Positions 34,540-43,775 are shown, counted from the stretch's first letter. The stretch is DNA of 64,000 bases from CAZAPG01 sp964486935 (GCA_964486935.1 CAZAPG010000023.1:1-64000), one strand, 5' to 3'. A program made the numbers and translations. The notes: generated by a model not told the origin, from the letters alone.

Positions 34540-35523
34540 TTAATTAGGCCCCACAACTGGATGGGGCGCATAAGGTTCTTCCAGAAAGGCCATTTCTTCC
34601 GACGTTAAGGTAACGGTCAGGGATTCAACCGCGCTTTCCAGATGAGACATTTTGGTGGCCCCAATCACCGGCGCAACGACAGGGGCTGTGTGCAACAGCC
34701 AGGCCAGGGCGATGTGAGCGCGAGGCACGCCGTGTTTTTCGGCAATTTCAGCCACGCGCTCAACAACCAGTTTATCCGCCTCAGCCGTAGCATCATACTT
34801 GCCCTTAGCAATTTGGTCAGTTTCTAATCGCTTTGTTGTCTCCGACCAGGCCCGAGCCAACCGGCCCGAGGCCAGCGGGCTGTAAGGGGTCACGGCGATT
34901 TTTTCTTCCCGGCACAGCGGCATCATCTCCCGTTCCTCTTCACGGTAGAGGAGGTTCAGGTGATTCTGCATGGATACAAACCGTGTCCAGCCGTTCTTTT
35001 CGGCTACATAAAGCGCCTTCTGGAACTGCCATGCGTACATAGCCGAAGCGCCGATATATCTAGCCTTACCGGCTTTGACCACATCGTGCAAAGCCGCCAT
35101 CGTTTCTTCGATGGGCGTGTTGTAATCCCAGCGATGGATAATGTAGAGATCCACATAACCCGTGCCCAGGCGCGTCAGGCTTTTATCTATTTCACTTATA
35201 ATGGCTTTGCGGGAAAGGCCAGAACCGTTTGGCCCTTCACGCATTTTGCCGTGTACCTTGGTGGCAATCACCACTTCATCGCGATTGGCGTAATCCTTTA
35301 GGGCACGTCCAAGAATTTCCTCGCTTGTGCCATACGCATACACATTGGCCGTATCAAAAAAATTAATACCTAAATCCAATGCCCTTTTGATGATCGAGCG
35401 GCTATCCTCCTCATTAAGCGCCCATTGATTATGCAACCATCCCTCTGCGGCGCCAAAACTCATACAGCCAAGACAAATCGGTGATACATCCAAGCCGGTA
35501 TTTCCAAGTTTTACATAGTTCAT
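34540..35523 (-). CDS. aldo/keto reductase (YajO/Tas-like)
   Basis: 327 residues from ATG 35523. The start MNYVKLGNTGLDVSPICLGCMSFG is typical of the family. The catalytic tetrad is in NFFDTANVYAYGTSEEILG (Asp, Tyr), VVIATKVHG (Lys) and LYIIHRWD (His). TPYSPLASGRLAR near residue 205 and VAPVIGATKMSHLESAVESL near 275 form the NADPH site. The frame extends 41 codons further upstream to ATG 35646, and a promoter-like TTGACA/TATAAT lies just beyond that ATG. The extension has no family similarity, so 35523 is preferred, though the longer form cannot be excluded. It is a close functional relative of the aldo/keto reductase at 33125, but not its recent duplicate. Confidence 0.87.
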   Translation of the reverse strand: MNYVKLGNTGLDVSPICLGCMSFGAAEGWLHNQWALNEEDSRSIIKRALDLGINFFDTANVYAYGTSEEILGRALKDYANRDEVVIATKVHGKMREGPNGSGLSRKAIISEIDKSLTRLGTGYVDLYIIHRWDYNTPIEETMAALHDVVKAGKARYIGASAMYAWQFQKALYVAEKNGWTRFVSMQNHLNLLYREEEREMMPLCREEKIAVTPYSPLASGRLARAWSETTKRLETDQIAKGKYDATAEADKLVVERVAEIAEKHGVPRAHIALAWLLHTAPVVAPVIGATKMSHLESAVESLTVTLTSEEMAFLEEPYAPHPVVGPN

Positions 35524-35669
35524 TTTTAATCTCGTTTCTTGGTTAAAAAACATTCTACTTTCTCGAACAAAATAGACATCATCAATCTGAACGGCCTGCA
35601 CCGGCGGCAGGCTCACACTGGCCAACCAGTCTTTGGCGACACTCATCGACCGTTGCCGGGTGTAATCTT

Positions 35670-35696
35670 ATTATAGCGGGTTGAAGTGGTTGTCAA
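35670..35696 (-). promoter_or_regulatory. promoter-like site for the minus-strand aldo/keto reductase
   Basis: Read on the minus strand: TTGACA (35696-35691), a 15-bp spacer, then TATAAT (35675-35670). Both boxes are perfect but the spacer is 1-2 bp short. Transcription would start near 35663, upstream of both candidate start codons. Confidence 0.5.
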
Positions 35697-35713
35697 AACC
35701 TTTTGCCCGGTCT

Positions 35714-36466
35714 TTATCGCGCAGCCCCTGCAGGTCGGTCAGCGTCGCCAAGGGAACGTTCTACCCATCGTTCAACATTTACGCCCTTCCACAGAAGCCA
35801 CACGGTAAATGCCAATTCTCCCGGAACCGCCACCGCTATCACAACTGTAGCCAGCAGGTTGTCATACTGGGGCGCAAGAAAATGCCCGTAACTTTGCGCC
35901 AGATAGCCCAAAGAGGCAAGCATCAACAGTATGCCCAAAATTCTGGGCCAAAAGCCCGACCTGTAGACCAAATATCCAAGCAATAAAAGATGAAAGCCAA
36001 AGAGCAAGCCCCAAACAAGAATCATAAACGCATTAATATCAAGAAATAGCAGCACGAGCGCATTCAACTGAGCCGGTTCGAAGACTGTCAGATAGCCAGC
36101 GCCACCCAGCAGCAGCAGGGCGGGGGCGGCGGTAAACAGGTTGACAGCCTGCAAGACCGACTGGGCAAACCGGGCCAGCGCCGAGGCCAGGGAAAGCGGC
36201 CGGCTCACCGGCCTGAGCAGCACGTAGAGAATGGCGCTTACCACAATCTCAATCAAAATGATGACCGTTTCGGCCACCATGCCAAGACGGAACATTGCCT
36301 CCGAGGCCATCAGGTTGTCAACCGTCGCGGCGGGGTCGCCGGACACAACGACGCTGGTCCTGCCCAGAAAGAAGGCAAAGGGGCCAAGGATAAAGATAAC
36401 CAGATACAGGACTCCTACGATTCTTGCATAAGTAAGTGGCGATGTTTTAGCGCTACGGTTTGTCAT
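35714..36466 (-). CDS. DUF4386-type multipass membrane protein
   Basis: 250 residues with about six hydrophobic segments. It starts ARIVGVLYLVIFILGPFAFFLGR near residue 14, followed by a short extracytoplasmic loop, VETVIILIEIVVSAILYVLLRPVSRPLSL, a central pair of helices, and two further helices ending before the charged C-terminus. The pattern 'YLVIFILGPFA ... RPVSRPLSLASALAR' is that of the DUF4386 family, whose function is unknown. A GGAGG ribosome site precedes ATG 36466. It is the third gene of a minus-strand set with the small protein at 37769 and the MDR dehydrogenase at 37467, with 29-bp gaps. Confidence 0.82.
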   Translation of the reverse strand: MTNRSAKTSPLTYARIVGVLYLVIFILGPFAFFLGRTSVVVSGDPAATVDNLMASEAMFRLGMVAETVIILIEIVVSAILYVLLRPVSRPLSLASALARFAQSVLQAVNLFTAAPALLLLGGAGYLTVFEPAQLNALVLLFLDINAFMILVWGLLFGFHLLLLGYLVYRSGFWPRILGILLMLASLGYLAQSYGHFLAPQYDNLLATVVIAVAVPGELAFTVWLLWKGVNVERWVERSLGDADRPAGAAR

Positions 36467-36495
36467 TTTAATTCCTCCCGGTTTGTTTGGTTTTG

Positions 36496-37467
36496 TTACG
36501 CATGTTCCACGGTAATAACAAGACTGCCCCGTTTATGCCCCTTGTCGACCTGCCGGTGGGCCTCGGCAATTTGTTCCAGAGGATAAGTTTTGTCAATGAC
36601 CGCTTTTAACTGGCCGGCCTCAAAAAGTTCTCTAAGAAAGGTCAGGTCTTTAATCTGCTCGCTGGCCGGGCGTAAACCGGCAAACACAATTTTTGCCTTT
36701 TTGCTGCCGATTATTGATGTCCACAACATTTGCAAAAGAAGAGGCAGGCTAATTACAGGGGTTAGATAAACACCCCCTGCTTTTAACACTCTCTTACTGT
36801 GCGAGAAAGAACTTTTGCCTACCGTGTCAAAAATAATGTCGTAGGTTTTGCCATTTTGGGTAAAATCCGCCCTGGCATAATCAATAACCTCATCGGCCCC
36901 CAAAGATTTTACCAATTCCACATTGGCGCTGCTGCAGACCCCGGTTACCTCGGCCCCAAGTCGCCTGGCCAATTGTACCGCCACGGTTCCTATACCGCCA
37001 GAAGCGCCGTTGATCAAAATTTTTTGTCCCGGCTTAATATTGCCCCCATCTCTTAAAAAAGGCAATGCGGTTATATCGCACAAAGCGGCGGCCTCTTTAT
37101 ACGTCATATTTTCCGGCTTTTTAATAAGCGCCGCATCTTCCGGCAAACAGATATACTCGGCGTGCGCCCCAAAGTCGGCGGTCGTTCCAAAAATTTGGTC
37201 GCCGACTTTAAATTGGGTAACATCTTTGCCAATGGCCACAATTTCTCCGGCCAACTCGCTGCCAAGTGTCGCCATTTTTGGCTTTAGAGGCCCGGTAAAC
37301 AAGCGGGCCGCAATTTGGTTGCCCCTTCTAAAAATGGAGTCCACCGCTGTTACCGTTGTTGCGTGGATTTTAATGAGTACCTCATTATCCTGGGGCGTCG
37401 GTTTCTCCACCTCTTTGAGTTTAAGAACATCGGGGGAACCATATTTTGTATATATTGCTGCCTTCAT
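36496..37467 (-). CDS. zinc-less MDR-family NAD(P)H:quinone reductase-like dehydrogenase
   Basis: 323 residues of the medium-chain dehydrogenase/reductase superfamily. It begins MKAAIYTKYGSPDVLKLKEVEKP and has the GroES-like half with LGSELAGEIVAIGKDVTQFKVGDQIFG near residue 70. The nucleotide-binding motif ILINGASGGIGTVAVQLARRLGAEVTGV lies near 147. The catalytic zinc ligands of alcohol dehydrogenases are not evident, so a quinone-reductase/enoyl-reductase-like activity with NADPH is likely. AAGGA precedes the ATG. It probably helps detoxify reactive carbonyls or quinones, but the substrate is unknown. Confidence 0.87.
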   Translation of the reverse strand: MKAAIYTKYGSPDVLKLKEVEKPTPQDNEVLIKIHATTVTAVDSIFRRGNQIAARLFTGPLKPKMATLGSELAGEIVAIGKDVTQFKVGDQIFGTTADFGAHAEYICLPEDAALIKKPENMTYKEAAALCDITALPFLRDGGNIKPGQKILINGASGGIGTVAVQLARRLGAEVTGVCSSANVELVKSLGADEVIDYARADFTQNGKTYDIIFDTVGKSSFSHSKRVLKAGGVYLTPVISLPLLLQMLWTSIIGSKKAKIVFAGLRPASEQIKDLTFLRELFEAGQLKAVIDKTYPLEQIAEAHRQVDKGHKRGSLVITVEHA

Positions 37468-37496
37468 TTTTATATCCTTTCGCTGCTGGTTGATAA

Positions 37497-37769
37497 TTAT
37501 TTTTCACGTTCCACGGCCGGCTCGTCTGCCTGACCCGATTCAACAGGGTTGACCGAGAGCAAAATCAGGCCCAAATCGCGCACTTTTCTGAGCAAACCAT
37601 ACAGCGCGGCCTGATCAGCCACCGGGCCGGTTAACAGCGTCTCGCCGTTGACTTTACGCGTGATGGTCAAACCCTCGAACCAGTCAGCCCAGTCACTACC
37701 CAGATGGCCTTTAATCCTGATTTGATAAATCATTGGTTCATCTGTTGTTGGGTTAAATTGGTTTGACAT
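37497..37769 (-). CDS. small conserved protein of unknown function
   Basis: 90 residues. The core MIYQIRIKGHLGSDWADWFEGL, then TITRKVNGETLLTGPVADQ and AALYGLLRKVRDLGLILLSVNPVE, resembles a small protein often found beside dehydrogenases and regulators in Chloroflexota and Actinobacteria. Its function is unknown to me. The sequence alternates predicted beta strands and one helix, as in small ferredoxin-like or ACT-like folds. AGGACA precedes ATG 37769. It heads the minus-strand set with the MDR dehydrogenase and DUF4386 protein. Confidence 0.75.
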   Translation of the reverse strand: MSNQFNPTTDEPMIYQIRIKGHLGSDWADWFEGLTITRKVNGETLLTGPVADQAALYGLLRKVRDLGLILLSVNPVESGQADEPAVEREK

Positions 37770-37894
37770 TGTCCTGTCCCTGGCGTGACCGGTTACAACC
37801 GTCTGGTCACTTGCTTAATCTACAACCAGTATAAGGGTTACAAGGTATTGCCGTATAGATACTAAAGTATTGTTTGAAGGTATGTTCGAAAAAT

Positions 37895-37931
37895 AAAACA
37901 GGCAGACGGTTGGCTGCCGTCTGCCTGTTTT
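37895..37931 (-). terminator. rho-independent terminator of the AraC/GyrI gene
   Basis: A perfect 15-bp stem (37895-37909 with 37917-37931) has a 7-nt loop. Read on the minus strand it is followed by TTTTATTTTTCG. It lies 21 bp beyond the stop of the regulator gene. Confidence 0.9.
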
Positions 37932-37952
37932 AGAGCCGATGGAGCGGCTTTT

Positions 37953-38825
37953 TTAGTGCCGCTTAGAAACCGGAATCCATATTTCACTTTTAAAGGTTGG
38001 AGAATTGATGTCCATATTCTCGTTCCACAAAATTTCCGGGCCTGCTGCCTGCTGATAGCTTGATGAAGGAAACCATTCCGAATAGATTCTGCCCCAGGTA
38101 TTTTGCAGCGTTTCCGGAAATGGCCCAACCGACTCAAACACGGCCCAGGTTGAGGCAGGCACGGCAAGCCGGGTCAAATTTTCCGGGTGTTCTTTGGTGG
38201 TGGCCACGCCAATGTAGTGATCAAGCTCACCCCCATCCAATCTGCCCTCGGAAAAGTTTGTGGACGCCTGGATCAGGCCCAGTGGTTCAACGTTAGAAAG
38301 CGCCTTCAGCGTGTTGATTGTGTCATCATCAAGGCTTTTCCACATTGCAACAATTTCCGGATTCATACCCTCGTAAATCAATGGAACCCGCTTCATAATC
38401 CCGACAATACTAAATTCCGCTTTTTCTTCAAGGCGATAGTTCATTTCAGTACCTCCTTTAATTGATAATTGAAAGGTCATTTTGGGATACGCTTTAAGCG
38501 GTTGCCCGCTGTTTTTAGCTTCCGCCGGGGTTACGCCATGCAAACCGTAAAAGGCTCTTGTAAACGAGTCGGGCGAGTTGTAGCCATATTTGAGGGCTGT
38601 ATCAATGACCCGCGCCTCCCCATGAACCAGTTCAAAAGCTGCCAGCGTCAGGCGTCTGCGCCGGATATATTCCGAGAGGGTCACCCCGGCCAGAAAAGAG
38701 AACATTCTTCTAAAATGATACTCCGAGCATAGCGCCAGCCGTTCAACCTGTTTAAAGTCAATCTCACCGGCAAGATTTTCTTCAATGTAGGCCAGGGCCT
38801 GGTTCATACTCTCCAGCGAATCCAC
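37953..38825 (-). CDS. AraC-family regulator with GyrI-like effector-binding domain
   Basis: 290 residues. The N-terminal AraC-type double helix-turn-helix covers about residues 1-105 (EYHFRRMFSFLAGVTLSEYIRRRRLTLAAFEL, then YNSPDSFTRAFYGLHGVTPAEAK). The C-terminal GyrI/SbmC-like ligand-binding domain follows, with FSIVGIMKRVPLIYEG and YIGVATTKEH near residues 140-230 and a WFPSSSYQQAAGPEI close to the end. This is the BltR/Rob/TipAS-like architecture of multidrug or small-molecule sensors. GTG 38825 is chosen because AGGA sits 9 nt upstream. A TTG seven codons earlier is the alternative. A strong terminator follows. Confidence 0.88.
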   Translation of the reverse strand: MDSLESMNQALAYIEENLAGEIDFKQVERLALCSEYHFRRMFSFLAGVTLSEYIRRRRLTLAAFELVHGEARVIDTALKYGYNSPDSFTRAFYGLHGVTPAEAKNSGQPLKAYPKMTFQLSIKGGTEMNYRLEEKAEFSIVGIMKRVPLIYEGMNPEIVAMWKSLDDDTINTLKALSNVEPLGLIQASTNFSEGRLDGGELDHYIGVATTKEHPENLTRLAVPASTWAVFESVGPFPETLQNTWGRIYSEWFPSSSYQQAAGPEILWNENMDINSPTFKSEIWIPVSKRH

Positions 38826-38910
38826 GTTCTGACTTCCTTTTATCAATAGAATAGCAGAAGTTAAGCATCTCTGCCCGACAATCTGTGTCCGGTTTTGTCG
38901 GGTTAAGGAG

Positions 38911-41900
38911 TTATAACAATCCTAATTCGCGGGCGCGGGCAACAGCCTCGGTGCGTCTTTTGACCTGGAGTTTGCCAAAGATAGTCCGATTGTGACCTTT
39001 AACCGTACTCAGCGCCAGGAAGAGGCGTTCCCCAATTTCATGGTTAGAAAGGCCTTGGGCAATGAGCTGGAGGACTTCTAACTCGCGGTCGCTCAATGGT
39101 TCAATGATTTCGGATTTCAGATTTTGGATTTTGGATAGAGATGCCAATCCAAAATTGGGGAATGCAGCCAGCAACGTACCGGTATACTCCGGCATAAGCC
39201 CATGAGCCGCCGCTTGAGATAACAGTTCGGCCATTGGTTGGCCCTCATCAACAAATAGTTGAACGTAGCCTTCCGGCTGGGCCAACATCAGGGCTTGCTC
39301 CAACGCTTCAAGCGCTGCCGGGAGGTCGCCCTGAGCTTTATGCGCAAGTGCTTGCACCATTAAAATTTCAATCACGCTCCCAATCCTGCCGCCATCTTTT
39401 GCTGCAACCAGGAGGCGCGCCAGCAAGCTCATTGCTTGTTGAATGGAGCCGGCCACTTGATTGCTTTTGTAATGCCAAACAAGGACTCTGGCCAGGGTGA
39501 TGTGTTCAAACTCGCGCAGAAAAGTGAGATCATCCTCTACGGTTAGCTTCTGCTCGCGCGCCCAGGCCAGGGCTTCAACCAGCTTACCCTGCTTAATCCA
39601 CACCCGCGCCCGCCGGGCTGCCACCGGGCGAACCACAGGCACAGGGCTTCTATAGTACAAACGTTCCGCCTGGTCAAGCAGATGAACGGCGCCGTCCAGG
39701 TCTCCTTGAGACTGTTTGATGCGGGCCTGAACCAGATGCGCTCTAAAGGGCCAATCCGGCAAAGCAGCCTGTTCGCCCAAATCCTCACTTTTTTGCAGAT
39801 ATTGTCTGGCGACATCCGCCTTGCCCTGCTCATGGTGCAACTCGCCCAGCCCCAAATACAAATCCGCCGTTCCCTGTGGGGCCGGCTGGCCCTGTTTTTT
39901 GGCAAGTTGCAGCGACTGCCGGTAAACAGTAATTGCCTCGCGGAGACGGCCCTGGGTCATCCTGATGTCAGCCAGGCCATACGTGCCACTAAGCGCAAAA
40001 ACTATGTTGCCGGCCATCTGAAAGCCGGCCATAACCTCGGTAAGGGTATGGCCGGCCGCCTCCAAATCTCCGCTGGCCCACTGGGCAATACCCAGCAGGG
40101 CTGCCGGCGCTCCGCGCCGGTTGTAATCATCCTCAGGGTAAAGGTCAAGGGCTTGTTGGGCATACTTTATGGTGCTGGGTATATCACCCAGGGCCTGGGC
40201 GTGATAGGTGCGGGCGGCGGCTATGCTTGCGGGTAAAAACTGATATTCCTCCTTATCCATAACAACCATCTTAACCGGTGGCTCAGGCTTGTTTGCCGCC
40301 GCGTTCAGCAAACATTCAACGTCCTTAAGGTGAGCCTCAGCGGCTTCCAACTTGCCCATGCCCAACAAGGTCCAGGCATACTCAACCTTAAGCACCGGCC
40401 GGTTCTTAAGCAGCGTATCAGGGAGGGCTTGCACCCAGTTTAGCCAGGTGGGGGATTGGAAAACCTGATCCTTGGCCGGCCCCAGCAGTTCAATAAGGTC
40501 TGCGGCGCGGTCAAAATCCTCGGCGGCAAGGGCGTGACGGATTGCCTCGGCCGGCAAGTTGTTTTGCTCGTACCAGCGGCTTGCCCGCAAATGAAAGACA
40601 GAGACCTGATTGGGTTGCGCTTTTAATAGGTAGGCGCGCAAAACGTCGGCAAAAAGGTGGTGATAGCGATACCAGTGGCGTTGATTATCAAGGGGGATGA
40701 CAAACAAGTTGGCCTGTTCAAGGTATTCCAGGGTATCTTGCCCGGAAGCCGAGGAGTCAATGCCCAAAGAAGCGGAGGAGTGAGGGGCAGATTGCTGTGG
40801 TTCTTCTCTGCCCAAAACGGCGTCACACAGGGGGCCGCACAGCCGGTCCAGAATTGAGGTGCATAGCAAGAACGTCTGAACGTTTTGGGGCTGCTGGTGC
40901 AGAACTTCTTCAACCAGATAATCCATTATAAAACGGTGGCTGCCGGCAAAAGATTTAATGAAACCGGCAATATTTTGCTGGCCGCGGATGGAAAGCGCGG
41001 CCAATTGCAGGCCGGCAATCCAGCCTTCGGTGCGGTTTTCCAGGGCGGCAATATCTTCCGCCGAGAGGGTCAGGCCCATCGCCTGGTTAAGAAATGCAGC
41101 GGCTTCGGACGGGGTAAACCGCAAGTCGGCAACGCGCAGTTCTACCAATTGGCCCCGAGCGCGGTAGCGGGCCAGGGGTAGATTTGGGTCCTCACGGGTG
41201 GTGATAACCAGATGCATCCGGGCAGGTAAGTGATCAAGCAGAAAGGTGAGGGCCTGGTCAACCGGTTTGGCTTCGATAAGATGATAATCGTCAAGAACCA
41301 GAACAAAATCCTGTTCCGCAATCGCAGGGGGTGTTGAGAGGTTGTTGGGGATGGTATTGATTTCATTAAGCAGCGCCGTCAGAATCGACTCGGTTGATGG
41401 AGGTTGAGGGGATTGCAGCGCACCCAGCACTCCCGCGCCAATCGCCGGCGCAATTGTCTGTAAAGCAGCCACAAGGTAGGTTAGAAAGCGGATGGGGTCG
41501 TTATCCCCTTCATCCAGCGAAAGCCAGGCCACTTTATTGACGATTTTTTCCTGGCTTGCCATCTTTGCCGGCAAATCGTAAATCCAGTTGCTGACCAGAG
41601 TGGTTTTACCAAAGCCGGCGGGGGCAGAGATAAGGGTTAATTTGCGTTGCAGGCCATCGTTTAAATGTTCAATCAAGCGCGGGCGGCGCACAAATTCGGG
41701 CCGGGTTGGGGGAGGATAAAGTTTAGTGGTCAAAATTGAAGCGGGTACCGGCCTTGTCACCGGCGGGGCAGGCTCGGGCGAGGGCGTGGTCAATTTGCTC
41801 GCGGTCAATCCGGCCAGCGCCCCGGCCATTTCAGCGGCGGTGGCGTACCTGTTGGCGGCTTTTTGGGCCAGGGCGATGGCTAACACATCGGCCATGCCGG

Positions 41901-42609
41901 GCGGCACGCCTTCTGGCCAGGTTTGGGGTAAGCTTATTTGCCTGAAGTGAGCCATCATCACCGCCGGCGGCGTGTCGCCCGCAAAGAGCTTTTCGCCAAC
42001 CAGCATCTCGTACAGGATGCAGCCCAGCGCATAGATGTCGGACTGGCGAGTGGTGCCCTGGCCTTCCCAAACCTCCGGGGCAATATAGTTGGGCGTTCCG
42101 ACCACTCCCCCACTCGCGGTAATACTGGTGGCGGCGTTGCCAATTAGCTTGGCCAGGCCAAAGTCGCTTAACATTGGCCTGTGGTTTGAGTTTAGCAAAA
42201 TATTAGCCGGTTTCAAATCTCGATGCAGAATGTCCCGGCTGTGAGCATAATCCAATCCCACGGCCAGCGCGGTAATAACCTCAACTGCTTCTGACCACAA
42301 GAGAGGCCCCTGCGTGGCAAGCAGTTGTGCCAGGCTGGGGCCATCCACCAATTGCATCACAATAAACTGGCGCTGCTGTGTCTCATACACATCGTAGATG
42401 GTAACCACGTGAGGATGATCCAGGCGAGCAATATTTCTGGCCTCCTGGTGAAAGTTCTTGACCGCGTCCGGATCGGTTAGCAGCATGGGTTTCAGTTCTT
42501 TTAAGGCCACCAGCCTGTCCAGTTGGGTGTCGCGGGCGCGGTAGACAACGGCAAAGCCGCCCTGGCCAATTTTTTCCAGGATTTCGTATCGACCCAGTTT
42601 CTCGGTCAT
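38911..42609 (-). CDS. Ser/Thr protein kinase - STAND ATPase - TPR - LuxR-type regulator fusion
   Basis: 1232 residues from ATG 42609 (GGAG upstream). Residues 1-270 are a complete Hanks-type kinase: IGQGGFAVVYRARD, VALKEL, HRDLKPANILL, SDFGLAKL and GTPNYIAPE. Near 300-560 lies a MalT-like STAND ATPase with Walker A SAPAGFGKTTLVSNW and Walker B FVLVLDDYHLI. From about 640 to 1150 come helical TPR-like repeats, and the last 65 residues are a LuxR helix-turn-helix (LSDRELEVLQLIAQGLSNHEIGERL). It would sense a ligand or phosphorylate partners and then activate transcription. No transmembrane segment separates the kinase from the ATPase. A mini-repeat at 39106-39136 encodes the linker just before the DNA-binding domain. 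Confidence 0.92.
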   Translation of the reverse strand: MTEKLGRYEILEKIGQGGFAVVYRARDTQLDRLVALKELKPMLLTDPDAVKNFHQEARNIARLDHPHVVTIYDVYETQQRQFIVMQLVDGPSLAQLLATQGPLLWSEAVEVITALAVGLDYAHSRDILHRDLKPANILLNSNHRPMLSDFGLAKLIGNAATSITASGGVVGTPNYIAPEVWEGQGTTRQSDIYALGCILYEMLVGEKLFAGDTPPAVMMAHFRQISLPQTWPEGVPPGMADVLAIALAQKAANRYATAAEMAGALAGLTASKLTTPSPEPAPPVTRPVPASILTTKLYPPPTRPEFVRRPRLIEHLNDGLQRKLTLISAPAGFGKTTLVSNWIYDLPAKMASQEKIVNKVAWLSLDEGDNDPIRFLTYLVAALQTIAPAIGAGVLGALQSPQPPSTESILTALLNEINTIPNNLSTPPAIAEQDFVLVLDDYHLIEAKPVDQALTFLLDHLPARMHLVITTREDPNLPLARYRARGQLVELRVADLRFTPSEAAAFLNQAMGLTLSAEDIAALENRTEGWIAGLQLAALSIRGQQNIAGFIKSFAGSHRFIMDYLVEEVLHQQPQNVQTFLLCTSILDRLCGPLCDAVLGREEPQQSAPHSSASLGIDSSASGQDTLEYLEQANLFVIPLDNQRHWYRYHHLFADVLRAYLLKAQPNQVSVFHLRASRWYEQNNLPAEAIRHALAAEDFDRAADLIELLGPAKDQVFQSPTWLNWVQALPDTLLKNRPVLKVEYAWTLLGMGKLEAAEAHLKDVECLLNAAANKPEPPVKMVVMDKEEYQFLPASIAAARTYHAQALGDIPSTIKYAQQALDLYPEDDYNRRGAPAALLGIAQWASGDLEAAGHTLTEVMAGFQMAGNIVFALSGTYGLADIRMTQGRLREAITVYRQSLQLAKKQGQPAPQGTADLYLGLGELHHEQGKADVARQYLQKSEDLGEQAALPDWPFRAHLVQARIKQSQGDLDGAVHLLDQAERLYYRSPVPVVRPVAARRARVWIKQGKLVEALAWAREQKLTVEDDLTFLREFEHITLARVLVWHYKSNQVAGSIQQAMSLLARLLVAAKDGGRIGSVIEILMVQALAHKAQGDLPAALEALEQALMLAQPEGYVQLFVDEGQPMAELLSQAAAHGLMPEYTGTLLAAFPNFGLASLSKIQNLKSEIIEPLSDRELEVLQLIAQGLSNHEIGERLFLALSTVKGHNRTIFGKLQVKRRTEAVARARELGLL
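39106..39136. repeat. A/T-rich mini-repeat inside the kinase-LuxR gene
   Basis: Near-tandem units of the type GATTTCGGATTTCAG / GATTTTGGATTTTGG. On the coding strand it encodes a linker of the type SKIQNLKSEI directly before the LuxR domain. The same repeat class occurs between menB and menE (56061-56094). Confidence 0.6.
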
Positions 42610-42729
42610 ATTTTGTCTCCTAATCCAGGCCGGTGTTTGACCGCTCAATCATGCGGGAGCAGCGGACAACTGTAGGCCGAGGTGGGGGATATTAAGTTTG
42701 GTCGCTAAAATCGGCGTAGGCACAGACCA

Positions 42730-42735
42730 ATTATA
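42730..42735 (-). promoter_or_regulatory. possible -10 box for the kinase-LuxR gene
   Basis: TATAAT on the minus strand, about 120 bp upstream of ATG 42609. No convincing -35 box is found at 16-18 bp. The region 42610-42992 between the divergent genes holds this box, a plus-strand TATAAT and a hairpin, but no gene. Confidence 0.35.
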
Positions 42736-42917
42736 AAACACATCCTTTAAAATTAAAAAGCACCCCAGCCAAGCTCAAAACACCGGCCTGTCATCGGCTG
42801 AATTTTGAATGGTTGGCTCTTGAAAAAATTTAATCCCTGGAGTGGCCTCAGCCAGAAGGAACGAATTAGTGCATCTTGACCCTCCGCCGCCGTGATTTTC
42901 AGGCGAATCAAATGTGT

Positions 42918-42965
42918 TATAATTAGGACAGAAAACCCGGCGTAAGCCGCCGGGTCGGCCTTTTT
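42918..42965 (+). promoter_or_regulatory. -10 box and leader hairpin upstream of the alpha/beta hydrolase gene
   Basis: TATAAT (42918-42923) precedes a 6-bp G/C stem CCCGGC / GCCGGG (42936-42941 with 42949-42954) and a T-run (42961-42965) that starts 6 nt after the stem. The -35 is poor. The hairpin could act as an attenuator or leader structure, since the gene's ribosome site AGGAGG lies just downstream. Confidence 0.35.
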
Positions 42966-42992
42966 GGTTATCAAAAACAGGAGGAATCTACA

Positions 42993-43775
42993 ATGGAACA
43001 AATTACCTCAAACGATGGCACCCCTATCGGTTTCCGGCAAAGCGGTGCGGGGCAGCCGCTGCTCCTGGTGCATGGCGCAACCGCAGACCACAGTCGTTGG
43101 ACGCCTATCTTGCCGCATTTTGAGCAACACTTCACCGTTTACGCCATGGACCGGCGTGGCCGAGGTGGAAGCGGCGACGCCCCTGATTATGACCTTATGC
43201 GCGAAGCAGAAGATGTAGCCGCGGTGGCGGAGGCTATTGGCGAACCTGCATTTGTGCTCGGCCACTCCTATGGGGCGCTCTGTAGCCTGGAGGCTTCTTT
43301 GCTGACCGATAAGGTCCAGCGGCTTGTTCTTTATGAGCCGCCTATCCCCGGTGTTGCGCCCCCAATACCGCCAGGCGTTCCCAACCGGATGCAGGCGCTG
43401 ATTGACAGCGGCGATTCGGAAGCTGCTCTGGAACTGTTCTTTCGAGAGGTAGTGAAAATGCCTGAGCGCGAGTTGGCGGCTTATCGCCAGTTACCGGTGT
43501 GGAAGGTGCGGGTTCAACTGGCGCCAACGGTTCCCAGAGAGCTGGCAATTGATCGGACTTACAAATTCAATGCCGAGAAATTTGCCGGCCTTCAGACGCC
43601 AACCATGTTGCTGCTTGGCGGCGATAGCCCACAATTTGCCCGGCAGGCAGTTGAGCTGATTGATTCGGCGCTGCCCGGCAGCCAGATTGTAACCCTTCCC
43701 GGTCAGCAGCATATAGCTATGGATACTGCTCCTGAGTTGTTTGTAAAAGAGGTATCGCGCTTTCTATTGCAGTAA
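42993..43775 (+). CDS. alpha/beta hydrolase
   Basis: 260 residues. It starts MEQITSNDGTPIGFRQSG. The oxyanion region is LLVHGATADHSRW (near residue 29), the nucleophile elbow is GHSYGAL (Ser near residue 91), the acid is in TMLLLGGDSPQF near 205, and the catalytic His is in PGQQHIAMD near 242. This set is typical of esterase, lactonase or haloperoxidase-like hydrolases. A strong GGAGG ribosome site precedes the ATG. The gene is alone on the plus strand and divergent from the kinase-LuxR gene. The substrate is unknown. Confidence 0.9.
   Translation: MEQITSNDGTPIGFRQSGAGQPLLLVHGATADHSRWTPILPHFEQHFTVYAMDRRGRGGSGDAPDYDLMREAEDVAAVAEAIGEPAFVLGHSYGALCSLEASLLTDKVQRLVLYEPPIPGVAPPIPPGVPNRMQALIDSGDSEAALELFFREVVKMPERELAAYRQLPVWKVRVQLAPTVPRELAIDRTYKFNAEKFAGLQTPTMLLLGGDSPQFARQAVELIDSALPGSQIVTLPGQQHIAMDTAPELFVKEVSRFLLQ

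Noticed and set aside
35524..35646. 41-residue N-terminal extension of the minus-strand aldo/keto reductase
   Set aside because: Not typical of the family. Kept only as a possibility because a promoter-like site lies upstream of it.
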